A DNA stretch of 64,000 nt from the NCBI GenBank assembly GCA_903994455.1, contig CAJEXI010000009.1, positions 47,172 to 111,171 of the forward strand, in the 5' to 3' direction. Below are positions 28,463-37,274 of the stretch, piece by piece. Source of the DNA: an uncultured Chlorobiaceae bacterium. GTDB lineage: Bacteria; Bacteroidota; Chlorobiia; Chlorobiales; Chlorobiaceae. How positions within the stretch are numbered: position 1 is the stretch's first letter; each line of letters opens with the position of its first letter. Below the pieces are notes generated by a model. That model did not search any database. It was given only the letters and a program-made list of their open reading frames with translations, and was not told where the DNA came from. The translations under genes were made by a program, and so were the position numbers.

Positions 28463-28984
28463 CTATAACTCCGCCTCAGGAACCGCACGGATTACCTGAT
28501 TGAGGTAAAGTGTGATCTCTTCCGTTTTTGGCTGCTGCCCTTTTCTTTTCTCTTTTTCCGGCATAATGACAATCCACGCCGCGCTCTCCTGCGAAAGCGA
28601 CACCTCCAGGAGGTGACCACGTAGCTCTGCCTGCCCACCAAGAGAGTCGATATAGCCGATCTGCAAGAGCTTTCCAAGATGTCTGGTGTACTGCCGGGGA
28701 ATAATGATGGGTTCACCGAGACCTGGAGAGGAGACTATCAGGTCAAAATTTTCGCCGATCAGCTCTAAAAGTTCATCATCACCTTCAAGCTTTTCCCTGA
28801 TCCGCCTGCTGAAATAAGCACACTGATGAATGCGGATACCACTATCGGCATCCATCAGTATCTCTATTTTCCTGCCACTTGCTTTTCCTTTTACCTTGAG
28901 ATCAATAAGATAGACACCTTCACCCCGAGTCCCCCCGGACTCTGCTATAACCTGGAGAACACAATTGCTGATGCGCTCTTGCAT
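28463..28984 (-). CDS. rimP: Ribosome maturation factor RimP
   Basis: 173 residues from ATG 28984 (MQERISNCVLQVIAES), supported by GAGGTG 5 nt before it; the earlier in-frame start would run through a terminator hairpin. 'GVYLIDLKVKGKASGRKIEILMDADSGIRIHQCAYFSRRI' in pieces and 'FDLIVSSPGLGEPI' match the two-domain RimP fold (the latter is the 'ELEVSSPGLDRPL' family block). It is needed for 30S maturation and is the first gene of the nusA-infB operon. Confidence 0.9.
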   Translation of the reverse strand: MQERISNCVLQVIAESGGTRGEGVYLIDLKVKGKASGRKIEILMDADSGIRIHQCAYFSRRIREKLEGDDELLELIGENFDLIVSSPGLGEPIIIPRQYTRHLGKLLQIGYIDSLGGQAELRGHLLEVSLSQESAAWIVIMPEKEKRKGQQPKTEEITLYLNQVIRAVPEAEL

Positions 28985-29015
28985 GAACACCTCATACGAA
29001 CTATTAATAGAAAAC

Positions 29016-29038
29016 AAAAAAAGTGGGGAACCCCCACT
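29016..29038 (-). terminator. Intrinsic terminator or attenuator just upstream of rimP
   Basis: AGTGGGG / CCCCACT form a perfect 7-bp GC-rich stem with a 3-nt loop, immediately followed on the minus strand by T7 then GTTTTC. It ends ~31 nt before the rimP ATG and ~15-20 nt before its ribosome site. It could simply end the ptsN-hisS-glutaredoxin transcript. However, there is almost no room for a separate promoter between it and rimP, so read-through control of rimP-nusA-infB is plausible. Confidence 0.8.
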
Positions 29039-29115
29039 CCAGATAAGATAATTCCACACCCCGCTTCAAATCAGGCCCGCCATTATACGAATAAATCTGT
29101 CAACAGCAAAATACC

Positions 29116-29340
29116 TTATATAACATCCCTCTCTTTATCATTGAGATGGCTTTCGATAACCTCAAAATCAGCCTCTTCGAGCTGCTCCCCTGAAGAAAAC
29201 GAGGCCGGTGAATTGCCAGTACGATCAACTCCGCTTTTATAGAGCGAAAAAACTTTGCCACGCAACAGACGCACCACTATTCGCATCACCAAACGCATCA
29301 CCAGAAAAAAAACAATAACAAGAAGAATAAATTTCAGCAT
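29116..29340 (-). CDS. Small membrane protein, conserved-type hypothetical
   Basis: 74 residues: one strong N-terminal membrane segment (LKFILLVIVFFLVMRLVMRIVVRLL) followed by a cytoplasmic-type polar tail ending EADFEVIESHLNDKERDVI. The tail pattern 'EE(A)DFEVIE' recalls DUF4834-like small proteins of Bacteroidota/Chlorobi, but the family assignment is tentative and no function is claimed. It lies 51 nt downstream of the glutaredoxin-like gene in the same direction and just before the terminator ahead of rimP. Confidence 0.65.
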   Translation of the reverse strand: MLKFILLVIVFFLVMRLVMRIVVRLLRGKVFSLYKSGVDRTGNSPASFSSGEQLEEADFEVIESHLNDKERDVI

Positions 29341-29391
29341 TGCAACAGGTTATCGTTAATCAATCCCGGAAGTACTATTCGTCCGAATTGC

Positions 29392-29652
29392 TCATGCCTG
29401 GTCAGCATGCAGCAATGCCCTGAGCCGAGCTTCATTCACCCGGTATTTGAATGCCTGAACACCGTCAACAAAAATGACTGGAATGGTAAGGCCAAACTTT
29501 GCCAAGAGTTCAGGATTATCAGAAATATCTGTTTTTTCAAAATCGAACGGCACCGATAGAGCAACCTTTTGCAGGATGTCCATAGCCTGATCACACAGAC
29601 AGCACTCTTTTTTTCCGTAGAGCGTAACTTTATGCCTTGTTATCGTCATCAT
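29392..29652 (-). CDS. Glutaredoxin-like thioredoxin-fold protein
   Basis: 86 residues. '[23 protein letters not shown]' carries the redox centre CxxC (C17-L-C within ECCLCD), and '[18 protein letters not shown]' contains the cis-Pro loop typical of thioredoxin folds. It resembles the DUF836/glutaredoxin-2-like family. Likely a small thiol oxidoreductase; partner unknown. Its ATG overlaps the hisS stop by 4 nt, so it is translationally coupled to hisS. Confidence 0.82.
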   Translation of the reverse strand: MMTITRHKVTLYGKKECCLCDQAMDILQKVALSVPFDFEKTDISDNPELLAKFGLTIPVIFVDGVQAFKYRVNEARLRALLHADQA

Positions 29653-30938
29653 TCAAGCAGTTCCCTTGCAGCAGGTTCATGCAAAATCTGAAGCACCGCA
29701 TCCAAAGAGAGTGTTCTCTGTTCCGAGGTTGCCAAATTTTTCAGGGTATAGTTCCCTGTTGTATATTCTGCCGTGCCAACAAACAATGCATAAGAGGCTC
29801 TTATCCGGTTGGCCTCTCTCATTTGCGCTTTCATGCTTCTTGCTGCCAAATCTATCTCTGTTTTTATACCCGCCTTGCGCAATCGCCAGGCAATCTGCAG
29901 CGCATGATCGAGCAGATCCTGCTGCTGCAGAACAATAGAGACCTGTGGTCCAGGAGAGTTTAGTGCCGCAAAAAGACCCTGCTTTTCCATCGTTATCAAC
30001 AGTCTCTCCATTCCGACAGCAAAGCCGGATGCCGGAACATCTGCAGTACTGCCAAGTTCACGGGCAAGCCCATCATAACGCCCGCCCCCGCCTATGGCAT
30101 CCTGGGCACCAAGCTCCGAACTTGTCACTTCAAAAGCCGTATGAGAATAGTAATCAAGCCCCCGAACAAGACGATGATCAATATCATAGGCAATATTGCG
30201 CTCTGCAAGGTAGAAAAGCACTTTTTCAAAATCCTGAAGAGAGGAGCCATTGAGATAATCATACAACCTCGGTGCTCCGTCAACAAGCTCTTGCATCGCA
30301 GGATTTTTTGAATCAAGAATTCTGAGAGGATTTTTTTCCAGCCGCTCTTTCGAGGCATCGTCAAGGATTTCGTGAAAGGGAGCAAAATAGGCTTGTAAAG
30401 CCTCCCTGTACCGAGCCCGATCTGCGCCGTCGCCAAGGGTATTGATCCTGAGTTTCAGACCCCTTAAGCCCAGAGATTCAAAAACATGCATCATCAGCGT
30501 GATAACTTCGGCCACCGCCGCAGGCGAGGAGACTCCAATCAGTTCTGACCCAAACTGTGAGAACTGCCGCTGCCGTCCTGCCTGCGGCCTCTCCTTGCGA
30601 AACAATTCACCGATATAGTAGAGTTTGTGGACAGGTGCCAAAGACAAAAGGTTCTTCTGAAGTGCGGCTCTCATCACCCCGGCCGTCATCTCGGGACGCA
30701 ACGTCAACGAGCGGCCTTTCGGGTCGGGTTGAAAGGAAAACATCTCTTTTCCAACAATATCTGTGGTCGAACCAATGCCTCTCTGAAAAAGCTCGGTATA
30801 CTCGAAAACCGGAACCCGTATTTCGCTGAATCCATACAGCGATGCAAGAGTATGAACAACCCGTTCAACATATTTCCACTGAGTGGCCTCTTCAGGAAAA
30901 ATATCCCTGGTGCCCTTGACTGCCTGATACTGCGACAT
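29649..30938 (-). CDS. hisS: Histidyl-tRNA synthetase
   Basis: 429 residues from ATG 30938 ([17 protein letters not shown]), the family N-terminus; a longer frame adds 31 unrelated residues and overlaps ptsN. Class II motifs: motif 1 '[19 protein letters not shown]', motif 2 '[18 protein letters not shown]', histidine-specific '[12 protein letters not shown]' and '[12 protein letters not shown]', motif 3 '[10 protein letters not shown]'. The anticodon-binding domain is at the C-terminus. It lies 4 nt after ptsN. Confidence 0.97.
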   Translation of the reverse strand: MSQYQAVKGTRDIFPEEATQWKYVERVVHTLASLYGFSEIRVPVFEYTELFQRGIGSTTDIVGKEMFSFQPDPKGRSLTLRPEMTAGVMRAALQKNLLSLAPVHKLYYIGELFRKERPQAGRQRQFSQFGSELIGVSSPAAVAEVITLMMHVFESLGLRGLKLRINTLGDGADRARYREALQAYFAPFHEILDDASKERLEKNPLRILDSKNPAMQELVDGAPRLYDYLNGSSLQDFEKVLFYLAERNIAYDIDHRLVRGLDYYSHTAFEVTSSELGAQDAIGGGGRYDGLARELGSTADVPASGFAVGMERLLITMEKQGLFAALNSPGPQVSIVLQQQDLLDHALQIAWRLRKAGIKTEIDLAARSMKAQMREANRIRASYALFVGTAEYTTGNYTLKNLATSEQRTLSLDAVLQILHEPAARELLE

Positions 30939-30942
30939 ATAT

Positions 30943-31413
30943 CTATATCTCCGGAAAATCTTTTTCCTCTTCCCTGAAAAGCTTGACAATTTTTTCAGGT
31001 GACTGAGCCAGAACAAGCCTCTGGCGAACATCTTCCCTGCCCGCCAGCCTCGTTATCCGACCAAGGAGCTTCAAATGCTCTGCAAGCATCTCCTCAGGAG
31101 TTGCAAGAAGAAAAACAATTTTTACTGGTTCATGGTCAATTGAATCGAAATCAAGTTCGTTCTTGAGCGTCGCAAATGCCATAACCGGCTGGCTCACTCC
31201 GGCGCTCTTGGCGTGTGGAAGGGCTAATGTTTTGCCGATACCGGTCGACATGTCATGTTCGCGCTTAAGAACATCCTCCCGAAGCTTGCTGATATCGGTC
31301 ACTCCGGGGTGATCGTCCACAATGGAAATCATTTTTTCGATGACCTGGCTTTTCAGGGAGAGGTCGAGATTCAACATTATATATTTCTCGGAAAGAAGAC
31401 TTTCAATTTTCAT
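30943..31413 (-). CDS. ptsN: PTS EIIA-like (PtsN-type) regulatory protein
   Basis: 156 residues. The EIIA(Ntr/Fru) fold has the phosphorylatable His67 in '[13 protein letters not shown]', plus '[24 protein letters not shown]'. In bacteria without full sugar PTS this domain usually has a regulatory role. No HPr or EI gene is in the window, so whether it is phosphorylated is unknown. A ribosome site AGAGG lies ~10 nt before the ATG. It is the first gene of the ptsN-hisS-glutaredoxin unit. Confidence 0.86.
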   Translation of the reverse strand: MKIESLLSEKYIMLNLDLSLKSQVIEKMISIVDDHPGVTDISKLREDVLKREHDMSTGIGKTLALPHAKSAGVSQPVMAFATLKNELDFDSIDHEPVKIVFLLATPEEMLAEHLKLLGRITRLAGREDVRQRLVLAQSPEKIVKLFREEEKDFPEI

Positions 31414-31540
31414 GATGACAACCTCTGGCGATTAATATCTCCTGCCTGTGTATGAATTGTTCTCTGTATATAGCATTGGACAGGGAATATATAAAAACAT
31501 TTAGCATCGCTACCGAAAACCCGTTCCGTCTTGCTCTCAA

Positions 31541-32362
31541 TTAAAAATAAAACGTAATAAAATAAATAAATGGCGAAACAAACATAATCGTGTCAAACCG
31601 GTCAAGCACGCCTCCATGCCCTGGAATCAGACCAGAAGAGTCCTTGACACCGGCATCTCTCTTTAACATGGATTCGATAAGGTCACCAGCCGGACTTGCC
31701 AGACCAATCAGCAATCCTGTCATCAACGCTGTCGTTAACGGCAACTGAGGAATATAAAACCCATAACTCATTGAGGCAAAAATACTTCCTGCCAAACCAG
31801 ATAAAAAACCTTCCCATGTTTTGTTGGGGCTCAAGCGCTCAAATAATTTGCGATGAATAAATTTTCCTCCCAAGGTGCTGCCGCCGAAATAGGCAAAAAT
31901 ATCGGCACCCCAGACGCAAAAAAACATAAGAAAAACCATGATCTCTCCTTTGCCACCAGCAGCCTCAAGACGAAGCCTCAACAGAGAACCGAACGAGAGA
32001 TTGACATAGAGCAAACCCGGCAAAATGGCACCAAGATTAAGCAACGGCGAACCCTCTTTCAAAAAAAGCGCCATAACCAGAAGAGCAAGAACAACCGCAA
32101 GTAACAACTCCCATACTTCAGCAAAATGGAGGTAGAAGTTTAGCTGAAAAAGCAGCGTTATCAGCAGTACAATCCAGAGCGCCGGTGGATGTGCCTTATG
32201 CCGTGCAAGACGATGAAACTCAAACACCGCAAAAAGCGCCAGCACCAAAAAAAAGCAAAAAAACCAGACCCCGCCGATCATGATCAGCCACAACAGAAGG
32301 GGAATACCTGCAAGAGCCACAATGACCCGCTGAAATAAATTAACACTCAAGAGCTTGCCCAT
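31541..32362 (-). CDS. cdsA: Phosphatidate cytidylyltransferase
   Basis: 273 residues, with about seven or eight membrane segments. The full CDP-alcohol signature near the C-terminus is present: 'KRDAGVKDSSGLIPGHGG' followed by VLDR, matching S-x-L-K-R-x4-K-D-x-S-x2-[IL]-P-x-H-G-G-x-x-D-R. 'SPNKTWEGFLSG' upstream is also conserved. It makes CDP-diacylglycerol for phospholipid synthesis. It lies 48 nt downstream of the CPBP-type gene. Confidence 0.95.
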   Translation of the reverse strand: MGKLLSVNLFQRVIVALAGIPLLLWLIMIGGVWFFCFFLVLALFAVFEFHRLARHKAHPPALWIVLLITLLFQLNFYLHFAEVWELLLAVVLALLVMALFLKEGSPLLNLGAILPGLLYVNLSFGSLLRLRLEAAGGKGEIMVFLMFFCVWGADIFAYFGGSTLGGKFIHRKLFERLSPNKTWEGFLSGLAGSIFASMSYGFYIPQLPLTTALMTGLLIGLASPAGDLIESMLKRDAGVKDSSGLIPGHGGVLDRFDTIMFVSPFIYFITFYF

Positions 32363-32410
32363 ACATCATATTTTAAACAACTCAACAGCCTCATGGTCGG
32401 GCACCTCAGT

Positions 32411-33355
32411 TTACAAGGACTCTGCCCTTGATGATAATGCCGCCGAAAAACGCAGGATAACCAAAACGAACAAGAATAAACTTCCAGCAACAACCAGCCA
32501 CCACCACGGTGCATTGACTAAAGATTCCGGGCGAGACATCAATACCGAATCTTTATCTCCGGCAAGAAGAAGAAGCAACGCGGCAAGATTGTTCATGAAA
32601 TGGACAAAAAAAGAGACCCCAATATTACCAGTTGCACTGTAAATATAGCCAATATACCACCCAAGCAAAGCAAGAGGGAGGATATTTGCTGCACTCAGAT
32701 GAAAAAAGGCAAAAACAACGCCGGTCAAAAAAACAGCTCCCTTAGCCGACATGGAACGAGTATAATTCTGCTGTATATAGCCTCTGAAAAAAAGCTCTTC
32801 ACAAACAGCAGGAGTAACGGCAAAAACAAAGGCAACCGATAAAAACTCCGGAACGGTACGCACCAGCGCCAGCACTTTAATAAACGAGTCCATCTCATCA
32901 CGCCGACGAACCACCTCCGCGCCTGCTGTGCCAAGAGAAGGCCAAAGATAGAGATCCTGAAGCGTGGTGACGGTATACAACAGCGGTTGAAGAAGAAAAA
33001 TTCCACTGACGGCAAAAACGACTGCTCCGAAATCAACACTGCGGCGCACTCCTAAAAAAGCGAGGCTCTCCTGGGAAAAGGGATTTTTCTGGCCCGTATG
33101 CCAGGCCGCAAGCAACAGAACTGGCAGAGCAAGCAGAAGAATTTGCCCGACAGACTGAACCAGGCGAAGTAAAGGAAGCATACTCATGACGGGATGCAAC
33201 AGCGCCGAACCCGGCTGGAGACCTCCGTCAACAAGTGAGAAGAGCACAACGCCTGCAATAGGATAGAACACCATAATGCTGAGCAAAAACAGCGTATTAG
33301 CAAAAAAAGAGGGTCGCTTTGCTGCAAAATGATCGGGAAAGGAAAAAGTCTGCAT
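32411..33355 (-). CDS. CPBP-family intramembrane metalloprotease
   Basis: 314 residues, polytopic. The CPBP (Rce1-like, Abi) motifs are visible: 'PAVCEELFFRGYIQQ' (EExxxR motif 1), 'AFFHLSAANILPLALLGWYIG' (FxxxH, motif 2) and 'GVSFFVHFMNN' (HxxxN-type motif 3). These residues form the glutamate/histidine active site. Bacterial substrates are mostly unknown. It is the last gene of the leftward housekeeping block and divergent from the first glycosyltransferase gene. Confidence 0.88.
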   Translation of the reverse strand: MQTFSFPDHFAAKRPSFFANTLFLLSIMVFYPIAGVVLFSLVDGGLQPGSALLHPVMSMLPLLRLVQSVGQILLLALPVLLLAAWHTGQKNPFSQESLAFLGVRRSVDFGAVVFAVSGIFLLQPLLYTVTTLQDLYLWPSLGTAGAEVVRRRDEMDSFIKVLALVRTVPEFLSVAFVFAVTPAVCEELFFRGYIQQNYTRSMSAKGAVFLTGVVFAFFHLSAANILPLALLGWYIGYIYSATGNIGVSFFVHFMNNLAALLLLLAGDKDSVLMSRPESLVNAPWWWLVVAGSLFLFVLVILRFSAALSSRAESL

Positions 33356-33502
33356 TGAAAATTATACGTTACAATGAATCCATAAGAATGTGATACTTTG
33401 TATTCCTGTCGTTAACTTCAGGCTCTATCAAACAGATAGGTATTAGCAAGGGAAAAAACAAGCGAAAAGGATAACAGGGCTGACATTGACACGTATCTGA
33501 CT

Positions 33503-34510
33503 ATGATAAAAATTCTCTGTTTGCATAACGCGAACCATCGGGCCAGTTACCGGTATCGAGTTGGACTGTTTTTGCCATATTGGAGCAACTATAGTATTAC
33601 CGCAGAAACCATCTGTATTTCAGGGCAAAAATACATCAATATACTTCGTTATCTTTATAAATTTCACACCTACGACTATGTGCTGTTACAAAAAAAGATA
33701 GTTCCAAAGCTGCTCATCGACATCATTTCAAAACAATCACAACTCATTTACGACTTTGATGATGCGTTATACACCAGAGAGAGTCGAGAATTGGAGCAGA
33801 ATAAACTACCTTCAAACAGTACCATTAACAAGCTTAACTACATACTTAAAAAATCAGCTCTTGTTTTTGCCGGGAACAGAGAACTTGCTGACTATGCAGA
33901 AACATTTAACGACAACGTCCATATCATCCCGACCGGTCTGGACAAACAGATAGCAGAACCGATTATTACTCCTGAATCCGGCGATATATCAATCGGATGG
34001 ATAGGCAATGATGTCAATCTATTTTATCTGTCGATAATAGATGATGCCACTTATTTTTTACAAAAAAAGTATCCTTTCGTTAGATTTTGCCTCCTGTGCG
34101 GCAATCCACCAAAAACACTTAAAACGCATTGGCATTTTACCAAATGGTCATCGCCTGCAGAAAAATCATGGCTGCATGCCCTTGATATCGGCATCATGCC
34201 ACTGACTGACGATCCATGGAGCAGAGGCAAGTGCGCTTTCAAGCTTTTGCAATACATGGCTTATGGGAAACCAGTTGTCGCCTCAGATGTTGGAGCAAAC
34301 AGAACCACCGTCTCTGATCGTCATAATGGTTATCTGGTGCGGACAACCAAAGAGTGGATTTCTGCTCTCGAACAGCTCATTGTCAACCGGGATATGAGAA
34401 TAAATATGGGCCGGGAAAGCCTGACAATCTTCACAGAGCAGTTTGAACGAAGCCAAATTCAGAAAAGAATTGCCGATATTCTGCATGATTTTCACAAACC
34501 GACAAGATAA
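33503..34510 (+). CDS. Glycosyltransferase (GT-B, family 4-like)
   Basis: 335 residues. The N-terminal half is divergent ('LYDFDDALYTRESREL'-type segment, as in some polysaccharide glycosyltransferases). The C-terminal half has the GT4 nucleotide-sugar block 'FKLLQYMAYGKPVVASDVG' with the upstream 'DIGIMPLTDDPWSRGKCA'. Donor and acceptor unknown. First of the rightward glycosyltransferase run; 147 nt separate it from the divergent CPBP gene, so a promoter is expected there. The next gene starts 18 nt later. Confidence 0.82.
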   Translation: MIKILCLHNANHRASYRYRVGLFLPYWSNYSITAETICISGQKYINILRYLYKFHTYDYVLLQKKIVPKLLIDIISKQSQLIYDFDDALYTRESRELEQNKLPSNSTINKLNYILKKSALVFAGNRELADYAETFNDNVHIIPTGLDKQIAEPIITPESGDISIGWIGNDVNLFYLSIIDDATYFLQKKYPFVRFCLLCGNPPKTLKTHWHFTKWSSPAEKSWLHALDIGIMPLTDDPWSRGKCAFKLLQYMAYGKPVVASDVGANRTTVSDRHNGYLVRTTKEWISALEQLIVNRDMRINMGRESLTIFTEQFERSQIQKRIADILHDFHKPTR

Positions 34511-34527
34511 TCAATCATTTCGATAAC

Positions 34528-35691
34528 GTGGTGGCTTTAGTACAATCTTCACGAAACATGCCAAATCTGATAAAGAAAAAACGGTTCTTCAGAAAACTTT
34601 TTGCCCGAACGTTGCAACTGATTGTGCGCACCAAGTCATTGAATCAGCAATTCAGCGGCCCGTTAAATTCTGTAGTCATTCTTGTTCAGGAAAAACTTGG
34701 AGATTCAATCTTGCTCACACCATTACTCGGCAATCTACGGGTTCACTTTCCTGACCTTGAGATTCACCTTGTCTGCTTCAGTAAAGCATCCACAGATTTC
34801 TTCAGCAACGATTCGAACGTCACCGCCATTCATCAGGCAAAAAAAGGGTTTCACCAGTATTTCCGAAAAGTGCTTTGCCGAAAATTTGACTTGCTGTTCA
34901 ACACCAAGGACAGTCCTTCAACCCATTTTCTTTTGCAGACAGCACTTATCCGTGCACGCTTTAAGGTTGGGCACCAAAATCCATACCATGAGGGACTTTT
35001 CAACCACTTGCTACCAATAGAGTATCATACCCAAATGGCGCTCAAGAACTGCGCCTTACTATCATTACTCTGCATCAAGACAACTCTTGAAGAGTGCATA
35101 CCATATTTGCCTTCTGCACCGGTATCAAGCGCCATAACATCATGTATCGAGAAATACTCCTCCGAGCTTTTTGTCGGCCTCAATATCAGCGCGGGATCGC
35201 CTATGCGATATTGGACAGAAGAGAAATGGGCATGCCTTATTGCCAGTTTCTCCGATATTGGGTTTATGATATTCTCGGCACCAAATGACAGCCTTGTCAA
35301 ACAGCGGCTCGAAAAACACAGCAACGTCATGGCAACACCTCCTACCGCGAACATCTACGAAGTCGGACTACTCGTCAAACATTTGCGGCTGCTTATTACT
35401 CCCGACACCTCCCTTGTTCACGTCGCATCCTGCTACAGCATTCCGGTTATCGGTCTGTACACCGCAGCACCCCAGGATTTGTCGAGATTCGCCCCATATT
35501 TGGTTGAATTCGAACTTATCACGTCCAGTACATCAAGAGTCAGCGATATTGAGGTGGAATCCGTCGCCTCTGTAGTGCGAAAAAAGTTGCGGCAACTATC
35601 GGAAATTGATCTGATGAAACCATCAGCGGGAAAAACAATACGACATCAATTGGTCCTTTCAGAAAACACTGAACCCCTGCAAACCAGATGA
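34528..35691 (+). CDS. Glycosyltransferase family 9 (heptosyltransferase-like)
   Basis: 387 residues if it starts at GTG 34528; an ATG at 34558 (MPNLIKKKRFFRKLF) is an alternative. GT9 features: 'QEKLGDSILLTPLLGNLR' near the N-terminus, 'LNISAGSPMRYWTEEKW' in the middle and the donor-site 'LLITPDTSLVHVASCYSIPVIGLYTA' (split here as a motif with D and H). Heptosyltransferases transfer ADP-heptose to LPS core, and the heptose-activating enzyme RfaE2 is encoded at 59.2 kb. The actual sugar is not certain. A diverged C-terminal scrap of a second GT9 is at 36993. Confidence 0.85.
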   Translation: MVALVQSSRNMPNLIKKKRFFRKLFARTLQLIVRTKSLNQQFSGPLNSVVILVQEKLGDSILLTPLLGNLRVHFPDLEIHLVCFSKASTDFFSNDSNVTAIHQAKKGFHQYFRKVLCRKFDLLFNTKDSPSTHFLLQTALIRARFKVGHQNPYHEGLFNHLLPIEYHTQMALKNCALLSLLCIKTTLEECIPYLPSAPVSSAITSCIEKYSSELFVGLNISAGSPMRYWTEEKWACLIASFSDIGFMIFSAPNDSLVKQRLEKHSNVMATPPTANIYEVGLLVKHLRLLITPDTSLVHVASCYSIPVIGLYTAAPQDLSRFAPYLVEFELITSSTSRVSDIEVESVASVVRKKLRQLSEIDLMKPSAGKTIRHQLVLSENTEPLQTR

Positions 35692-35833
35692 ATATCCCGC
35701 CCTTCTCATCAAAAGAAACAGAAAGGAGCGTACACAAGACATAGACTTTTACCGATTATTTATTTTATTGGCAGATGAGATTATGCCTGCGGGCGAATAA
35801 TTTTCTGTAAGTTCATTCGCTGAAGAAATAAAA

Positions 35834-35869
35834 ATTATTGCTCTCCAGCACTTACGCTGGGGTAATAAT
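35834..35869. repeat. Imperfect inverted repeat between glycosyltransferase genes
   Basis: ATTATT...CCAGC-acttac-GCTGG...TAATAAT: an inner perfect 5-bp stem with a 6-nt loop inside an outer AT stem separated by small asymmetrical bulges. It lies in the 210-nt gap between the GT9 gene and the GT4 gene at 35902, about 33 nt before the latter. It could be a terminator-like or leader hairpin; no U-run follows. The rest of the gap shows no gene. Confidence 0.35.
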
Positions 35870-35901
35870 CAGCAGAGTCAAGCTGTAACAAACACCTGTT
35901 C

Positions 35902-36996
35902 ATGAATATTCTCTTCATAAACTCTATCGGCCGTGACAAATTCGGTGGCGGAGAAAAATGGATGATCAACGCGGCAAAAGGGCTTGCAGAACGAGGACAT
36001 AACGTTGTTCTGGGAAGCAAAAAAAACTCCAAAACGCTTGATTATGCCAAAATAAATGGTGTAAAAACAACAGTGTTCGAGATTCGGAGCGATATCAGCC
36101 CTCTTAGCACGCTAAAAATCGCGTTTTTTCTGAAATGGCATTCCATTGATGTCCTGATCTGTAATCTGAACAAAGATGTCAGAGTTGCAGGTCTTGCTGC
36201 AAAGATTGTTAAAACACCCGTTGTTCTTGCCCGTCATGGCATGCTGCTCTGCGGCAACAAATGGAAGCATAAAGTTACCCTTACAAGGCTTGTCGATGGC
36301 ATTATCACGAACAGTAACACCATAAGAGAATCTTACAAGACTTACGGATGGTTTGATGATGATTTTGTAAAAGTAATCTACAACGGGATTACAATTCCCC
36401 GGCAGATTATCACGCATGACTTTTCGGGACGTTTTCCCGGCAAAAAAATTATTTACAGCGCAGGAAGACTTTCCGAACAAAAAGGTTTTTCTTACTTGAT
36501 TGAAGCTGCGGCGATCCTGAAAAAAACACGAACCGATCTTGTCTTTACCATTTCAGGCGAAGGGAAACTTGAAACGGAACTGAAAATACAGGTCGCAAAG
36601 GCTGGTCTGGAAGACTCTTTCATTTTTCTGGGATTTGCCACCGATATTTTTCCTTATCTCGATGGGTGTGATGTTTTTGTATTAGCTTCTCTGTTTGAAG
36701 GCATGCCTAACGTGGTCATGGAAGCCATGGCCATGAAAAAAGCAGTAATTGCAACAGATGTAAACGGTGCCCGCGAACTGATGGTTGACGGCAAAACCGG
36801 CCTGATCGTTCCATCAAAAAGCCCTGAAGCCCTTGCAGAAGCAATTGCAAAAATCATCGATAATCCAGACCTGCTTGCCGAGTTCGGTAAAGCTGGATAT
36901 GATCGAGTGAACCAGGAGTTTACCATGCCCGCTATGGCCGACAACCTTGAACACCACCTGCAGTACAAAATGCAAGAAAAGAGCCTTACCCTGTGA
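35902..36996 (+). CDS. Glycosyltransferase family 4
   Basis: 364 residues. 'NSIGRDKFGGGEKWMINAAKGLAERGHNV' is the N-terminal acceptor-side glycine loop. The C-terminal domain begins 'KKIIYSAGRLSEQKGFSYLIEAA' and carries the donor block 'LASLFEGMPNVVMEAMAMKKAVIATDV' (E-x7-E pattern). A retaining GT-B enzyme; the sugar is unknown. Base composition is like the flanking genes. Its stop overlaps (4 nt) the start of a GT9 fragment. Confidence 0.88.
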   Translation: MNILFINSIGRDKFGGGEKWMINAAKGLAERGHNVVLGSKKNSKTLDYAKINGVKTTVFEIRSDISPLSTLKIAFFLKWHSIDVLICNLNKDVRVAGLAAKIVKTPVVLARHGMLLCGNKWKHKVTLTRLVDGIITNSNTIRESYKTYGWFDDDFVKVIYNGITIPRQIITHDFSGRFPGKKIIYSAGRLSEQKGFSYLIEAAAILKKTRTDLVFTISGEGKLETELKIQVAKAGLEDSFIFLGFATDIFPYLDGCDVFVLASLFEGMPNVVMEAMAMKKAVIATDVNGARELMVDGKTGLIVPSKSPEALAEAIAKIIDNPDLLAEFGKAGYDRVNQEFTMPAMADNLEHHLQYKMQEKSLTL

Positions 36997-37238
36997 AACC
37001 GAAAAAAAAGAACTCCGGCAGGGTTTCGCAAAATTTCTGCTCCCTGATCCATGTTGCATCTTGCGCAAACAACCCGGTTATTGGACTTTATCGCAAAGCT
37101 ACGCAAGATATTTCACGTTTTGGCCCTTTCCTTATATCTTGTGAGTTGGTTATCTCTAAAACTGGAGAAGTAGGGGATATTGCAGTCAAAACGATATCGT
37201 CTGCATTGATAAAGAGAGTGGAGGCACTATATTATTAA
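36993..37238 (+). pseudogene. C-terminal fragment of a family 9 glycosyltransferase
   Basis: An 81-codon frame whose residues ~18-75 ('SLIHVASCANNPVIGLYRKA', then 'TQDISRFGPFLISCELVISK') line up with the C-terminus of the GT9 protein at 34528-35691 ('SLVHVASCYSIPVIGLYTAA', 'PQDLSRFAPYLVEFELITSS'). The ~300 N-terminal residues of a GT9 are missing; the upstream DNA is the intact GT4 gene. It is therefore best read as a remnant of a second heptosyltransferase-like gene cut by insertion or replacement of the neighbouring GT4. Expression as a short protein is possible but unlikely to be catalytic. Confidence 0.78.
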
Positions 37239-37274
37239 GCATTATATTAGCTGAATATAACCCAATAGTAAGCC

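Noticed and set aside
33486..33502. Perfect TTGACA hexamer before the first glycosyltransferase gene
   Set aside because: It ends ~11 nt before the ATG, so the matching -10 would lie inside the coding region; no TATAAT-like sequence is at the right distance.
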